10,636 bases of DNA from an uncultured Collinsella sp. (GCA_938023085.1 CALHDP010000001.1:1-10636), one strand, 5' to 3'; numbered from the stretch's first letter, positions 1 to 6,505 are shown. The notes: generated by a model from the letters alone, not told the origin. Made by a program: numbers and translations.

Positions 1-546
1 CAGCACCTCACCGGCACCGAGCGCCTGCACGATTAGCACGCTATCAACGTTGGAGCAGAGCACCTGACGCTCTCCGCGGGCACGGCCGCGCCAACGCTCA
101 AAGCTCGTACGGCGCGGCAGAACGCACTCAATCACGCCCATATCGTGCCCGGGAGCGCGGCGCACCGCCACACGGTCGCCCACGGCGGGCAGCAGCACCT
201 CGTCCTCGCCGCGCGACTTGGCAAACCCCACGGCATGCTCGGCACGAAAGGTATCGTCGGCCGTCACCACCAGCGGAAACCCGCGATCTAAGCGCACCAC
301 GGCGCCAAGCTGCATCTGCTCGGGCTCCTCAGCATGTGCGCAGAAATCATCAAAGGCAGTCTGCTGGGTTTCATCGACTGGCAGGTCATCAAACGCCGGA
401 ACGTCCTGCAGCGCGTCAAGCCCCGGCACGCTTGCCAGCAGCTCCTCGGCAGATACGGGAGCCTCGGTCGCGAGCTTCCGACGACGATCACGCTTAGCCC
501 GCGCCCCCGTCGTCTTTTTCTTCGCCTTAGCCTTAGCCTTGCCCAC
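1..546 (-). CDS. rsgA: Ribosome small subunit-dependent GTPase A (RsgA), N-terminal part, cut by the left edge
   Basis: RsgA is a circularly permuted GTPase that binds the 30S subunit late in its assembly, in the cytoplasm. The visible 182 codons hold the N-terminal half. Residues 1-25 are very rich in Lys, Ala and Arg, residues 26-78 form an acidic linker, and an OB-fold follows from about residue 80. Family-typical pieces are GAVVRLDRGFPLVVT (81-95), VGDRVAVRR (122-130), VIECVLPRRTSFER (138-151) and the junction to the GTPase domain, CSNVDSVLIVQAL (164-176). The GTPase motifs lie beyond the left edge. The start is a GTG at 546-544, preceded by GGGAGG five bases upstream; no better ATG exists in this frame, and the ATG at about 565 is in another frame. 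The long charged N-terminal extension before the OB-fold is unusual compared with short forms such as Bacillus YloQ. It appears monocistronic from its left neighbour side, with a promoter and an upstream terminator just before it. Confidence 0.9.
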   Translation of the reverse strand, partial: MGKAKAKAKKKTTGARAKRDRRRKLATEAPVSAEELLASVPGLDALQDVPAFDDLPVDETQQTAFDDFCAHAEEPEQMQLGAVVRLDRGFPLVVTADDTFRAEHAVGFAKSRGEDEVLLPAVGDRVAVRRAPGHDMGVIECVLPRRTSFERWRGRARGERQVLCSNVDSVLIVQALGAGEVL

Positions 547-584
547 AAGCGCCTCCCAGCACCATAAATCACAACTGAGCAGGT

Positions 585-612
585 ATTTTACCCACAAAAA
601 AGAGCCGGTCGA
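585..612 (-). promoter_or_regulatory. Probable sigma-70-type promoter of rsgA
   Basis: Read on the minus strand there is TCGACC (612-607), a 16-bp spacer, and TAAAAT (590-585). The -10 matches 5 of 6 consensus bases and the -35 matches 4 of 6. Transcription would start about 32 nt before the GTG start of rsgA. The -35 lies inside the stem of the preceding terminator. The call rests on motif match and position only. Confidence 0.5.
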
Positions 613-631
613 GCAAACGCTCGACCGGCTC
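596..631 (-). terminator. Rho-independent terminator of the Ca2+-ATPase transcript
   Basis: A perfect 13-bp stem (602-614 with 619-631) closes a 4-nt loop and is followed on the minus strand by six T residues (601-596). The orientation fits termination of the minus-strand ATPase transcript, whose stop codon is about 160 bp upstream. On the plus strand no T-run follows the stem. Confidence 0.9.
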
Positions 632-691
632 ACATACTTTCCCTCAGCCCTTTATCATCCGCACGGGAGAAAAGCCAACAAGGATACCGCA

Positions 692-779
692 GGGCCCGCC
701 CCGGAAGCCCTTTCTCCCGAACGATCCCGCAGCGCGAAGCGCGAGGACCAGTGAGGGAGAAAGGGCGTGGGGCGGGCCC
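692..779. repeat. 88-bp interrupted palindrome just after the Ca2+-ATPase gene
   Basis: The outer arms 692-702 and 769-779 (GGGCCCGCCCC / GGGGCGGGCCC) and the inner arms 708-718 and 755-765 (CCCTTTCTCCC / GGGAGAAAGGG) are each perfect 11-bp complements. They are separated by an asymmetric internal loop of 5 and 3 nt. The centre (719-754) contains a small GCGC-GAA-GCGC hairpin (732-742). The element begins 11 bp after the ATPase stop and lies upstream of the real terminator, so it would sit in the 3' untranslated RNA. It resembles dispersed REP-like palindromes; whether it is repeated elsewhere in the genome cannot be seen here. Confidence 0.75.
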
Positions 780-790
780 GGACAGGTACG

Positions 791-3472
791 TTACTCTTTC
801 TCCACAGCGCGCATGATCGCCTTGTAGATCTCCATCAACGGGATGATCAGGAAGGCCAGACCCAGCGCGGCAAGAACGCCCTTGAGCTCAAGCGTCACAG
901 GGCCAAAGAACATCTCGGCAAGCGTCGGCTGCACGGTCACGATCACCGTCAGCACCAGTGCCAGCGCGGCAGAAGCCCACAGCCACTTGTTCTGCTTCTT
1001 CATGGTGAACAGCGACGCACGACGGCTGCGCATATTGAAGCAGTGGAAGATCTCGACCATGTTGAGCGTGATGAACGCCATCATCACGCCTTCCTCGTCG
1101 GCATTGCCGGCGATCATATCGGCGATGTGGATGTAGCCCATGTCAAAGTACACGCCCACAAAGAAGCTCGCCAGCACCAGCACGGTGATGATCAGGCCCT
1201 GGACCACGCAGTCCAGACCCATATGTCCGGCAAAGACACCGTCCTTGGCGTTGCGCGGCTTGCGCTTCATGATGTCGCCCTCGGCATCCTCCATGCCCAG
1301 CGCGAGCGCGGGGAAGCAGTCGGTGACCAGGTTCACCCACAGCAGCTGCACCGGCTGGAAGATGGTAAAGCCGATGAGCGTGGCGATAAACACCGAGAAT
1401 ACCTCGGCAAGGTTGGCCGAAAGCAGGAACTGGATGACCTTGCGGATGTTGTCGTAGATGCGGCGACCCTCTTCGCAAGCACCGATGATGGTGGCGAAGT
1501 TGTCGTCGGCAAGCACCATGTCGGCAACGTTCTTGGTGACATCGGTACCGGTGATGCCCATGCCCACGCCGATGTCGGCGCGCTTGATGGACGGGGCGTC
1601 GTTGACGCCGTCGCCCGTCATGGCCACGATCTGGTCGCGCGACTTCCAAGCCTCGACGATGCGTGTCTTATGCTCGGGCTGGACGCGGGCGTACACGCCG
1701 TAGTCCTCGATGTGCGCGTCGAGCTCCTCGTCGCTCATGCGATCGAGGTCGGCACCGGTGATGGCCTGGCTGCGATCGGTGACGATGCCCAGCTGCTTGG
1801 CGATGGCCACGGCGGTGTCGATGTGGTCGCCCGTAATCATGACGGTGCGGATACCGGCGTCGTGCGCCTCGCGGATGGCGTCGGCGACCTCGGGGCGGAC
1901 CGGGTCAATCATGCCGGACAGGCCGCAGAAGACCAGGTCATGCTCGAGCGCGGCGGGGCTGCAGTCGGCCGGGACCTCGGTGTAGGTGCGGCTCGCCAGC
2001 GCCAGCACGCGCAGGGCCTCGTCGGCCATGGCCTTGTTGGCGGCCACGAGCTCGGCACGACGCTCCTCGGTCAGGGGGACGACCTTGTCGCCCTCGTAGA
2101 TATGGGTACACAGGCCGATCACCACGTCGGGCGCGCCCTTGGTGTACTGCTCGTACTCGCCGTCCAGGGTCTCGACGACCACGGACATCATCTTGCGGCC
2201 CGAGTCAAACGGGGCCTCGCCCACGCGCGGATGCTCGGCAGTCAGGCCAGTGAGCCCCGCCTTGCCGGCATCGTTGACGAGCGCACACTCGGTCGGCTCA
2301 CCCACAGCCTCGCCCAGCTCCTCGTCCCACTGGGCGTCGGAGCACAGCGCCATGCCGGCCAGGAACTTCTCCTTAGGCGCAGCGAGCTCGTGCTTGACGA
2401 CGGTCATCTTGTTCTGGGTGAGGGTACCGGTCTTGTCGGAGCAGATGGTCTGTGTGCAGCCAAGGGTCTCGACGGCGGAAAGCTTGCGGATGATTGCCTG
2501 GCGCTTGGCCATCTTGGTCACGCCAAGCGACAGCACGATGGTCACGACGGCGACCAGGCCCTCGGGGATGGCAGCGACGGCGAGCGAGACGGCGACCATA
2601 AAGGTATCGAGCAGGGCGGTCGGGTCGGTAAGAACGTTGCCCACGCCGTGGCGGATGATATCGACGCCAAAGATAACGACGCAGATGACGATAACCATGA
2701 TGGTGAGGATGCGGCTGAGCTCGGCAAGCTTCACCTGCAGCGGCGTGAGCTCTTCCTTGGCCTCGGCCAGGGCGCCGGCGATCTTACCCATCTCGGTGTT
2801 CATGCCGGTGCCGACCACGACGGCGCGGCCGCGGCCGTATACCACGGTGGAACCCATGTAGCACATGTTCTTGCGGTCGCCGAGCGGCACGTCATCGGTG
2901 CCGGTGGCGAGCTCGATCACGTTGGCATGCTTCTCGACAGGCACGGACTCGCCGGTGAGTGCAGCCTCCTCGATCTTCATCGTGGCGCTCTCGAGCACGC
3001 GGCAGTCGGCCGGGACGGAGTCGCCCGCCTCGAGCATGATCACATCGCCGGGCACGAGCTCGGCGCTCGGCAGGTGCACGAGCTTGCCGTCGCGCAGCAC
3101 CTTGGACTGCGCCGCGCTCATCTCCTGCAGGGCCTCGAGAGCCTCCTCGCTTTTAGCCTCTTGGACCACGCCCAGCACCGAGTTGACGATAACGACGAAC
3201 ATGATGATGGCGACATCGGCAAAGTCCGCCTCGCCCTTGACCATGCCCGTGAGCGCACTGATGACGGCGGCAACGATCAGCATGATGACCATGGGGTCGG
3301 CCATCTGCTCAAAGAAGCGCTTCCACAACGGTGTCTTCTCGGCTTCCTCGAGCTTGTTAGGGCCTGTCTTGGCGAGGCGCGACGACGCCTCGTCGTTGCT
3401 CAGGCCGAGGTTCTCATCGACGCCCTGGTCGCTGAGCACCTCCGCCGCGGCGGACAGGTATTCCTTTTGCAT
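791..3472 (-). CDS. P-type Ca2+-transporting ATPase (type II, SERCA-like)
   Basis: This is an ATP-driven cation pump of the cytoplasmic membrane that most likely exports Ca2+. At 893 residues it has the usual length. In order: an N-terminal cation-ATPase domain (1-60), M1-M2 (about 60-105), the actuator domain with TGES (173-176), M3-M4 with PEGL (303-306), the phosphorylation site DKTGT (346-350, Asp346), nucleotide-binding KGAPD (445-449), the hinge TGD (547-549), GDGVNDAP (620-627), and M5-M10 to the C-terminus. Predicted Ca2+ ligands by alignment to SERCA are Glu304 (M4), Asn687 and Glu690 (M5), Asn714, Thr717 and Asp718 (M6) and Glu807 (M8). The ATG start has an AGGAGG-type ribosome site that is folded into the leader hairpin. 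The gene is flanked by its own promoter and terminator, so it is monocistronic. Related type-II pumps for Mn2+ or Na+/K+ cannot be fully excluded. The long opposite-strand frame over it is a shadow. Confidence 0.93.
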   Translation of the reverse strand: MQKEYLSAAAEVLSDQGVDENLGLSNDEASSRLAKTGPNKLEEAEKTPLWKRFFEQMADPMVIMLIVAAVISALTGMVKGEADFADVAIIMFVVIVNSVLGVVQEAKSEEALEALQEMSAAQSKVLRDGKLVHLPSAELVPGDVIMLEAGDSVPADCRVLESATMKIEEAALTGESVPVEKHANVIELATGTDDVPLGDRKNMCYMGSTVVYGRGRAVVVGTGMNTEMGKIAGALAEAKEELTPLQVKLAELSRILTIMVIVICVVIFGVDIIRHGVGNVLTDPTALLDTFMVAVSLAVAAIPEGLVAVVTIVLSLGVTKMAKRQAIIRKLSAVETLGCTQTICSDKTGTLTQNKMTVVKHELAAPKEKFLAGMALCSDAQWDEELGEAVGEPTECALVNDAGKAGLTGLTAEHPRVGEAPFDSGRKMMSVVVETLDGEYEQYTKGAPDVVIGLCTHIYEGDKVVPLTEERRAELVAANKAMADEALRVLALASRTYTEVPADCSPAALEHDLVFCGLSGMIDPVRPEVADAIREAHDAGIRTVMITGDHIDTAVAIAKQLGIVTDRSQAITGADLDRMSDEELDAHIEDYGVYARVQPEHKTRIVEAWKSRDQIVAMTGDGVNDAPSIKRADIGVGMGITGTDVTKNVADMVLADDNFATIIGACEEGRRIYDNIRKVIQFLLSANLAEVFSVFIATLIGFTIFQPVQLLWVNLVTDCFPALALGMEDAEGDIMKRKPRNAKDGVFAGHMGLDCVVQGLIITVLVLASFFVGVYFDMGYIHIADMIAGNADEEGVMMAFITLNMVEIFHCFNMRSRRASLFTMKKQNKWLWASAALALVLTVIVTVQPTLAEMFFGPVTLELKGVLAALGLAFLIIPLMEIYKAIMRAVEKE

Positions 3473-3584
3473 ATAGAGTCCCCTCCTGGGATTCGGGCCA
3501 CTCAGCAGATTGATGCCCGATCATAATTCCCAGGAGAAGGGCAAGGGCTCATCAAGGCTGCCGTGCTGAGCGGCAGTTGATAGT
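3473..3584 (-). promoter_or_regulatory. Structured 5' leader of the Ca2+-ATPase mRNA: two hairpins with a kissing loop and a sequestered ribosome site
   Basis: On the minus strand the leader forms P1: TTGAT (3577-3581) and CGGCAG (3571-3576) pair with ATCAA (3551-3555) and CTGCCG (3558-3563), leaving a 2-nt bulge and a 7-nt loop (3564-3570). P2 has a 9-bp base (3483-3491 with 3528-3536), an internal loop, a 6-bp upper stem (3493-3498 with 3515-3520) and a 16-nt loop (3499-3514). The whole P1 loop is an exact reverse complement of 3501-3507 in the P2 loop. The ribosome site AGGAGGGG (3488-3481 region) overlaps the 3' arm of P2, seven or more bases from the ATG. A second pairing of 3545-3555 with 3510-3518 (4+5 bp) would exclude both P1's base and P2's upper stem. 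I recognise no named riboswitch class. The structures were read by eye; function is inferred. Confidence 0.65.
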
Positions 3585-3590
3585 GGAGCT

Positions 3591-3620
3591 ATGGTACCCC
3601 AAAGCAACGCGTCTAGCCAA
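3591..3620 (-). promoter_or_regulatory. Candidate promoter of the Ca2+-ATPase gene
   Basis: On the minus strand there is TTGGCT (3620-3615), an 18-bp spacer, and TACCAT (3596-3591), each matching 4 of 6 consensus bases. Initiation about 7 nt downstream would fall near 3584, three bases before the first paired base of leader hairpin P1. That coincidence supports an otherwise weak match. Confidence 0.4.
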
Positions 3621-3844
3621 AACAATCCATTTGGAAATATGGTCCATAAACAACGATGCAGACCGTATGATGCTCAACATTGATAAAACGTTTTTTCTTC
3701 GGTGCGCCGCCAAACTAAAATATCGCCCAGATAGCAGCGGTTAGAACGGTTGGTAAAGATTTTTCATATACCGTTTTTTCGCAAAAAATGAACTTCTAAT
3801 TCGGCATACGGTCGATTTTTTGGGGTATTCGGTCGGCATTTCGT
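3601..3844. other. AT-rich divergent intergenic region with T-tracts and short repeats; no gene seen
   Basis: No convincing reading frame is present between the two divergent genes. The stretch contains three six-T tracts (3691-3696, 3774-3779, 3816-3821), the palindrome AAAACGTTTT (3685-3694), a TTTTTT-CGC-AAAAAA inverted repeat (3774-3788), and a 9-bp word in opposite orientations (GACCGTATG at 3661-3669, CATACGGTC at 3805-3813). TCGGCAT also occurs twice in the same orientation, 32 bp apart (3801-3807, 3833-3839). These could be regulator sites or bent DNA upstream of pyk. No known operator consensus is recognised. Confidence 0.45.
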
Positions 3845-3850
3845 TATAAT
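3820..3850 (+). promoter_or_regulatory. Promoter of pyk with a perfect -10 and a poor -35
   Basis: TATAAT at 3845-3850 is a perfect -10 hexamer. The upstream region offers only TTGGGG (3820-3825, 19-bp spacing) or TGGGGT (3821-3826, 18-bp spacing) as -35. RNA would start near 3857, giving a leader of about 57 nt. Upstream T-tracts may act as an UP-like element. A weak -35 together with a strong -10 suggests help from an activator, which is inference. Confidence 0.6.
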
Positions 3851-3913
3851 CATCTCAGTTTTATTTCTTATGGTTTATCTATCAGCGCAAGACGATGTCA
3901 GATGGAGGTCTGA

Positions 3914-5374
3914 ATGTACAAGCGCACCAAGATTGTATGCACCATGGGTCCCGCCTGCGATAGCGACGAGACCATCCGCGAGATGATCAAGGCGGGCATG
4001 AACGTCGCCCGTTTTAACTTCTCGCACGGATCCTACGACGAGCACCACGGTCGCATCGAGCGCGTCCGTCGTATTTCCAAGGAGCTCGGTCTGCCCGTCG
4101 GCATCCTGCTCGACACCAAGGGCCCCGAGGTCCGCACCGGCCTTCTGGTCGACGGCAAGAAGGTTGCCGTCAAGACCGGCGATAAGATCGTCGTCACCGC
4201 TCAGCCCACGTCCGAGGATTTCCACGGCACCTCTGAGCACATCTCCCTCGACTACCTGGCTCTGCCCTCCGAGGTCGAGAAGGGCTCCCTCATCCTGATC
4301 GATGACGGCCTGGTCGCCCTCGAGGTCGAGTCCGTCGACGGCCAGGACATGACCTGCGTCGTCAAGAACGACGGCCTGATCGGCGAGCGCAAGGGCGTCA
4401 ACATGCCCAACGTCAATATCTCGCTGCCCGCCATCACCGAGCGCGATCGTCAGGACATCCTCTTTGGCCTGACCGAGAACATCGACTACATTGCCGCTTC
4501 CTTCATCCGTGACGGCGAGTCCGTCCGCGGCATCCGCGAGCTTTGCCGCGAGAACGGTGGCGAGCACGTGACGATCTTCCCGAAGATCGAGTGCGCCCTG
4601 GGCGTCGAGAACTTCGACGAGATCCTCGAGGCTTCCGACGGCATCATGGTCGCCCGTGGCGACCTGGGCATCGAGATCAAGCCCGAGCTCGTTCCGCACA
4701 TCCAGAAGGAGATCATCGCCAAGTGCAACGCGGCCTACAAGCCCGTTATCACCGCTACGCAGATGCTCGACTCCATGCAGCAGAACCCGCGCCCGACGCG
4801 CGCCGAGGTTGCCGACGTTGCTAACGCCATTTACGACGGCACCGACGCCGTCATGCTGTCCGGCGAGTCCGCTGCCGGTAAGTACCCGGTTGAAGCCGTC
4901 AAGATGCAGGCCAGCATTGCTCTCGAGACCGAGAAGTACCTCCCGGCTCACGCTCCGCTCGAGGTTCCGGCCGATGCTCACGGCACCCGCGTCGTCAACA
5001 ACGTTGTGGGTATGTCCGCTGTGAACATGGCTACCACCGTTGGCGCCAAGTGCATCACCGTGCCGACGACCACCGGTCGTACCGCTCGCCTGATCTCGCA
5101 CTTCCGTCCCAACATGCCGATCTGCGCGTTCTCCCGCCACGAGTGGGCCGTCCAGCAGATGATTATGTACTGGGGCGTTATCCCGCACCAGGCCGAGATT
5201 ACCCAGGGCACCGTCAACGGCACGATCGTCAAGGCGATCGAGACCGCTAAGGAGCTCGGCTACGTCGAGGCCGGCGATCTGACCGTCGCCACCGCCGGCG
5301 ATCCCCGCATGAGCGTCCAGCTCGAGGACAAGGTCTCCTCGACCAACGTCGCTTACGTCGCTCAGGTGCGCTAA
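3914..5374 (+). CDS. pyk: Pyruvate kinase
   Basis: This cytoplasmic enzyme makes pyruvate and ATP from phosphoenolpyruvate and ADP in the last step of glycolysis. The 486 residues give the standard A-B-A-C layout without the extra C-terminal PEP-utiliser domain found in Bacillus. Key pieces are KIVCTMGPA (6-14), VARFNFSHG (31-39), LLDTKGPEVRTG (65-76), the B domain from about 71 to 168, the active-site segment IFPKIECALG (221-230) with catalytic Lys224 and metal ligand Glu226, VARGDLG (246-252) with Asp250, and ATQMLDSM (281-288). The C domain runs from about 350 to the end. At the position that is Glu117 in rabbit muscle enzyme this protein appears to have Lys (about residue 83), which in the family goes with K+-independence. 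The ATG start has GGAGGT at 3904-3909. The gene stands alone between its own promoter and terminator. Confidence 0.97.
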   Translation: MYKRTKIVCTMGPACDSDETIREMIKAGMNVARFNFSHGSYDEHHGRIERVRRISKELGLPVGILLDTKGPEVRTGLLVDGKKVAVKTGDKIVVTAQPTSEDFHGTSEHISLDYLALPSEVEKGSLILIDDGLVALEVESVDGQDMTCVVKNDGLIGERKGVNMPNVNISLPAITERDRQDILFGLTENIDYIAASFIRDGESVRGIRELCRENGGEHVTIFPKIECALGVENFDEILEASDGIMVARGDLGIEIKPELVPHIQKEIIAKCNAAYKPVITATQMLDSMQQNPRPTRAEVADVANAIYDGTDAVMLSGESAAGKYPVEAVKMQASIALETEKYLPAHAPLEVPADAHGTRVVNNVVGMSAVNMATTVGAKCITVPTTTGRTARLISHFRPNMPICAFSRHEWAVQQMIMYWGVIPHQAEITQGTVNGTIVKAIETAKELGYVEAGDLTVATAGDPRMSVQLEDKVSSTNVAYVAQVR

Positions 5375-5402
5375 ATCGCACTTGCAAGCACACTTGCATT
5401 GC

Positions 5403-5440
5403 AAAGGGCCCGGAAGGCTTTGCCTTCCGGGCCCTTTTTT
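5403..5440 (+). terminator. Rho-independent terminator of pyk
   Basis: A 16-bp perfect stem (5403-5418 with 5422-5437), with GGGCCCGGAAGGC as its core, closes a TTT loop, and the T-run continues to 5440. It begins 29 bp after the pyk stop. On the minus strand only three T residues follow, so it could serve the converging gene only weakly. Confidence 0.95.
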
Positions 5441-5454
5441 AGGACCTACTTCAT

Positions 5455-5581
5455 ATGCCGCTTCATCGATTTGTGATCAGTCGCGAACCTTTCCGATGCC
5501 GAGCGTACCACCGAAGACGCCCTGCGACGGGAGCTGTTGGTCAATTGGGATGAACTGTTCACCGTTAAGCCGGCCGGCTAG
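5455..5581 (+). pseudogene. Small frameshifted reading frame, 41 codons if one base is removed; function unknown
   Basis: From an ATG at 5455 the frame reads MPLHRFVISRE. The next frame then reads LSDAERTTEDALRRELLVNW and onward to a TAG at 5579-5581. Deleting one A of the pair at 5486-5487 joins the two into a 41-residue frame containing an amphipathic, charged stretch that looks protein-like. The upstream AGGA (5441-5444) is 10 bases from the ATG, and the frame starts just after the pyk terminator with no visible promoter. Its stop shares the sequence CTAG (5578-5581) with the stop of the converging minus-strand gene. It may be a decayed gene, a sequencing error in a real small gene, or chance. 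Confidence 0.3.
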
Positions 5582-6438
5582 CAGCTAGCAATCAGGGGGA
5601 CTGCGGGAACGCCAGAAGCAGCAACGCGAGTCGCAAATCCCGCCTCGGTCAGCTCGATGACCTCGGTAAACGTTGCATCGAAAAACTCCTCGGTTAGCAG
5701 GCGGTATGGCGGATGGTCGGGCTCACCGGGGTTTTCGCGTACAATCTCGTGCATGACGCCGATGGTCTTGAGCACATACTCCTTATGGATGGGATACTGC
5801 CCAAAACGCGTCGCAGCGGTATACAGGCGATCGGTCGCACGCGGGATGGAAACGATGCCCAGCGTCTTGCCAAACCAGTCAAAATCGCCCTGCTTTTTAA
5901 TGCGGAACTCCTCGCACGGCTTGCCGCCGTGCGCCTCCAGGTACTGATTCACACGCGTATTCCATACGGTATCGGCCACCAGATGCGACCAGACACCAAG
6001 TGTCAAATCGAGCAACGACTGTGCCACATCTTCGGACGCAAGCGAGAACTCACAGGCGCCGGGACCGGCAACCGGCTCGGCATCCTTGTAGCGCTGGGGA
6101 TAGTGCACGCGGTTCAGCCGCTCGCGTTCCTCGATAATCGAGGTCGCCGCGGCCGGCGCACCGATGGGCGAACTTTTAAGCAACGGTGCCACATAGGTAT
6201 CCCAGAACTCATGCTCACGAGGCTTAGGGATGGGCTCAGGCTTGGCAAAGTGCGTAATGCGGTACGGGATGGGATCGGCGATGCCAGGGACCATATAGCC
6301 CACGAAGATATCCGGAACCACGCAGCCAAACAAAAAGGCATTGCGGTCGCGCACGCTATTGGCAAGCGCACCGGTGCGCTCCAGCAAACGCTCCGTCTGA
6401 GCGATATGAATGTTCCAGCTTGGCATAGCCACCCCCAT
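5578..6438 (-). CDS. Zinc-dependent phospholipase C-like family protein
   Basis: This is a 286-residue protein with features of the zinc-dependent phospholipase C / S1-P1 nuclease-like family (Pfam PF00882 type). It begins with PSWNIHIA (6-13), as in family members whose N-terminal Trp and a nearby His bind metal. It continues with GCVVPDI (38-44, Asp43), ITHF (61-64, His63) and the HxxxD motif SHLVAD (151-156). The later His/His/Glu ligands of secreted Bacillus phospholipase C are not evident, so the full three-zinc site may be absent. There is no signal peptide, which suggests a cytoplasmic protein; its substrate is unknown. Two starts are possible: ATG at 6438, or ATG at 6426 preceded by GGGGGTGG. 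The conserved region starts after both. It follows the metal-transporter ATPase gene by 67 bp with no clear terminator between, so co-transcription is possible. A TATAGT (6457-6452) upstream may instead be its own -10. Confidence 0.72.
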   Translation of the reverse strand: MGVAMPSWNIHIAQTERLLERTGALANSVRDRNAFLFGCVVPDIFVGYMVPGIADPIPYRITHFAKPEPIPKPREHEFWDTYVAPLLKSSPIGAPAAATSIIEERERLNRVHYPQRYKDAEPVAGPGACEFSLASEDVAQSLLDLTLGVWSHLVADTVWNTRVNQYLEAHGGKPCEEFRIKKQGDFDWFGKTLGIVSIPRATDRLYTAATRFGQYPIHKEYVLKTIGVMHEIVRENPGEPDHPPYRLLTEEFFDATFTEVIELTEAGFATRVAASGVPAVPLIASC

Positions 6439-6505
6439 AAAAACCTGGATAACTATACCATCACGGCAAAGCCGCGCGGGCGGCTACGCACGCTCTACGC
6501 AGCAA

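Noticed and set aside
288..572. A 94-codon minus-strand frame starting at the ATG near 572
   Set aside because: It is out of frame with RsgA, which has the better GTG start, a proper ribosome site and the conserved OB-fold sequence.
767..3526. A 919-codon open frame on the plus strand over the Ca2+-ATPase gene
   Set aside because: It is the opposite-strand shadow of a GC-rich gene: rich in His, Asp, Gly, Leu and Val, with no domain recognised, while the minus strand encodes every P-type ATPase motif.
3483..3536. Hairpin 2 of the ATPase leader as a transcription terminator
   Set aside because: No T-run follows it on either strand; its arm instead contains the ribosome binding site.
3473..3600. 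yybP-ykoY manganese riboswitch upstream of the P-type ATPase
   Set aside because: This class often precedes such pumps, but I do not see its conserved GGGGAGUA-type elements, and a kissing loop of this kind is not part of its fold.
5378..5397. Direct repeat CACTTGCA after the pyk stop codon
   Set aside because: Only two 8-bp copies are present, with no array or other structure; probably chance.
3875..5404. A 509-codon open frame on the minus strand over pyruvate kinase
   Set aside because: It has the same kind of shadow composition (Asp, Gly, Val, Leu rich) and the plus strand is an unmistakable pyruvate kinase.
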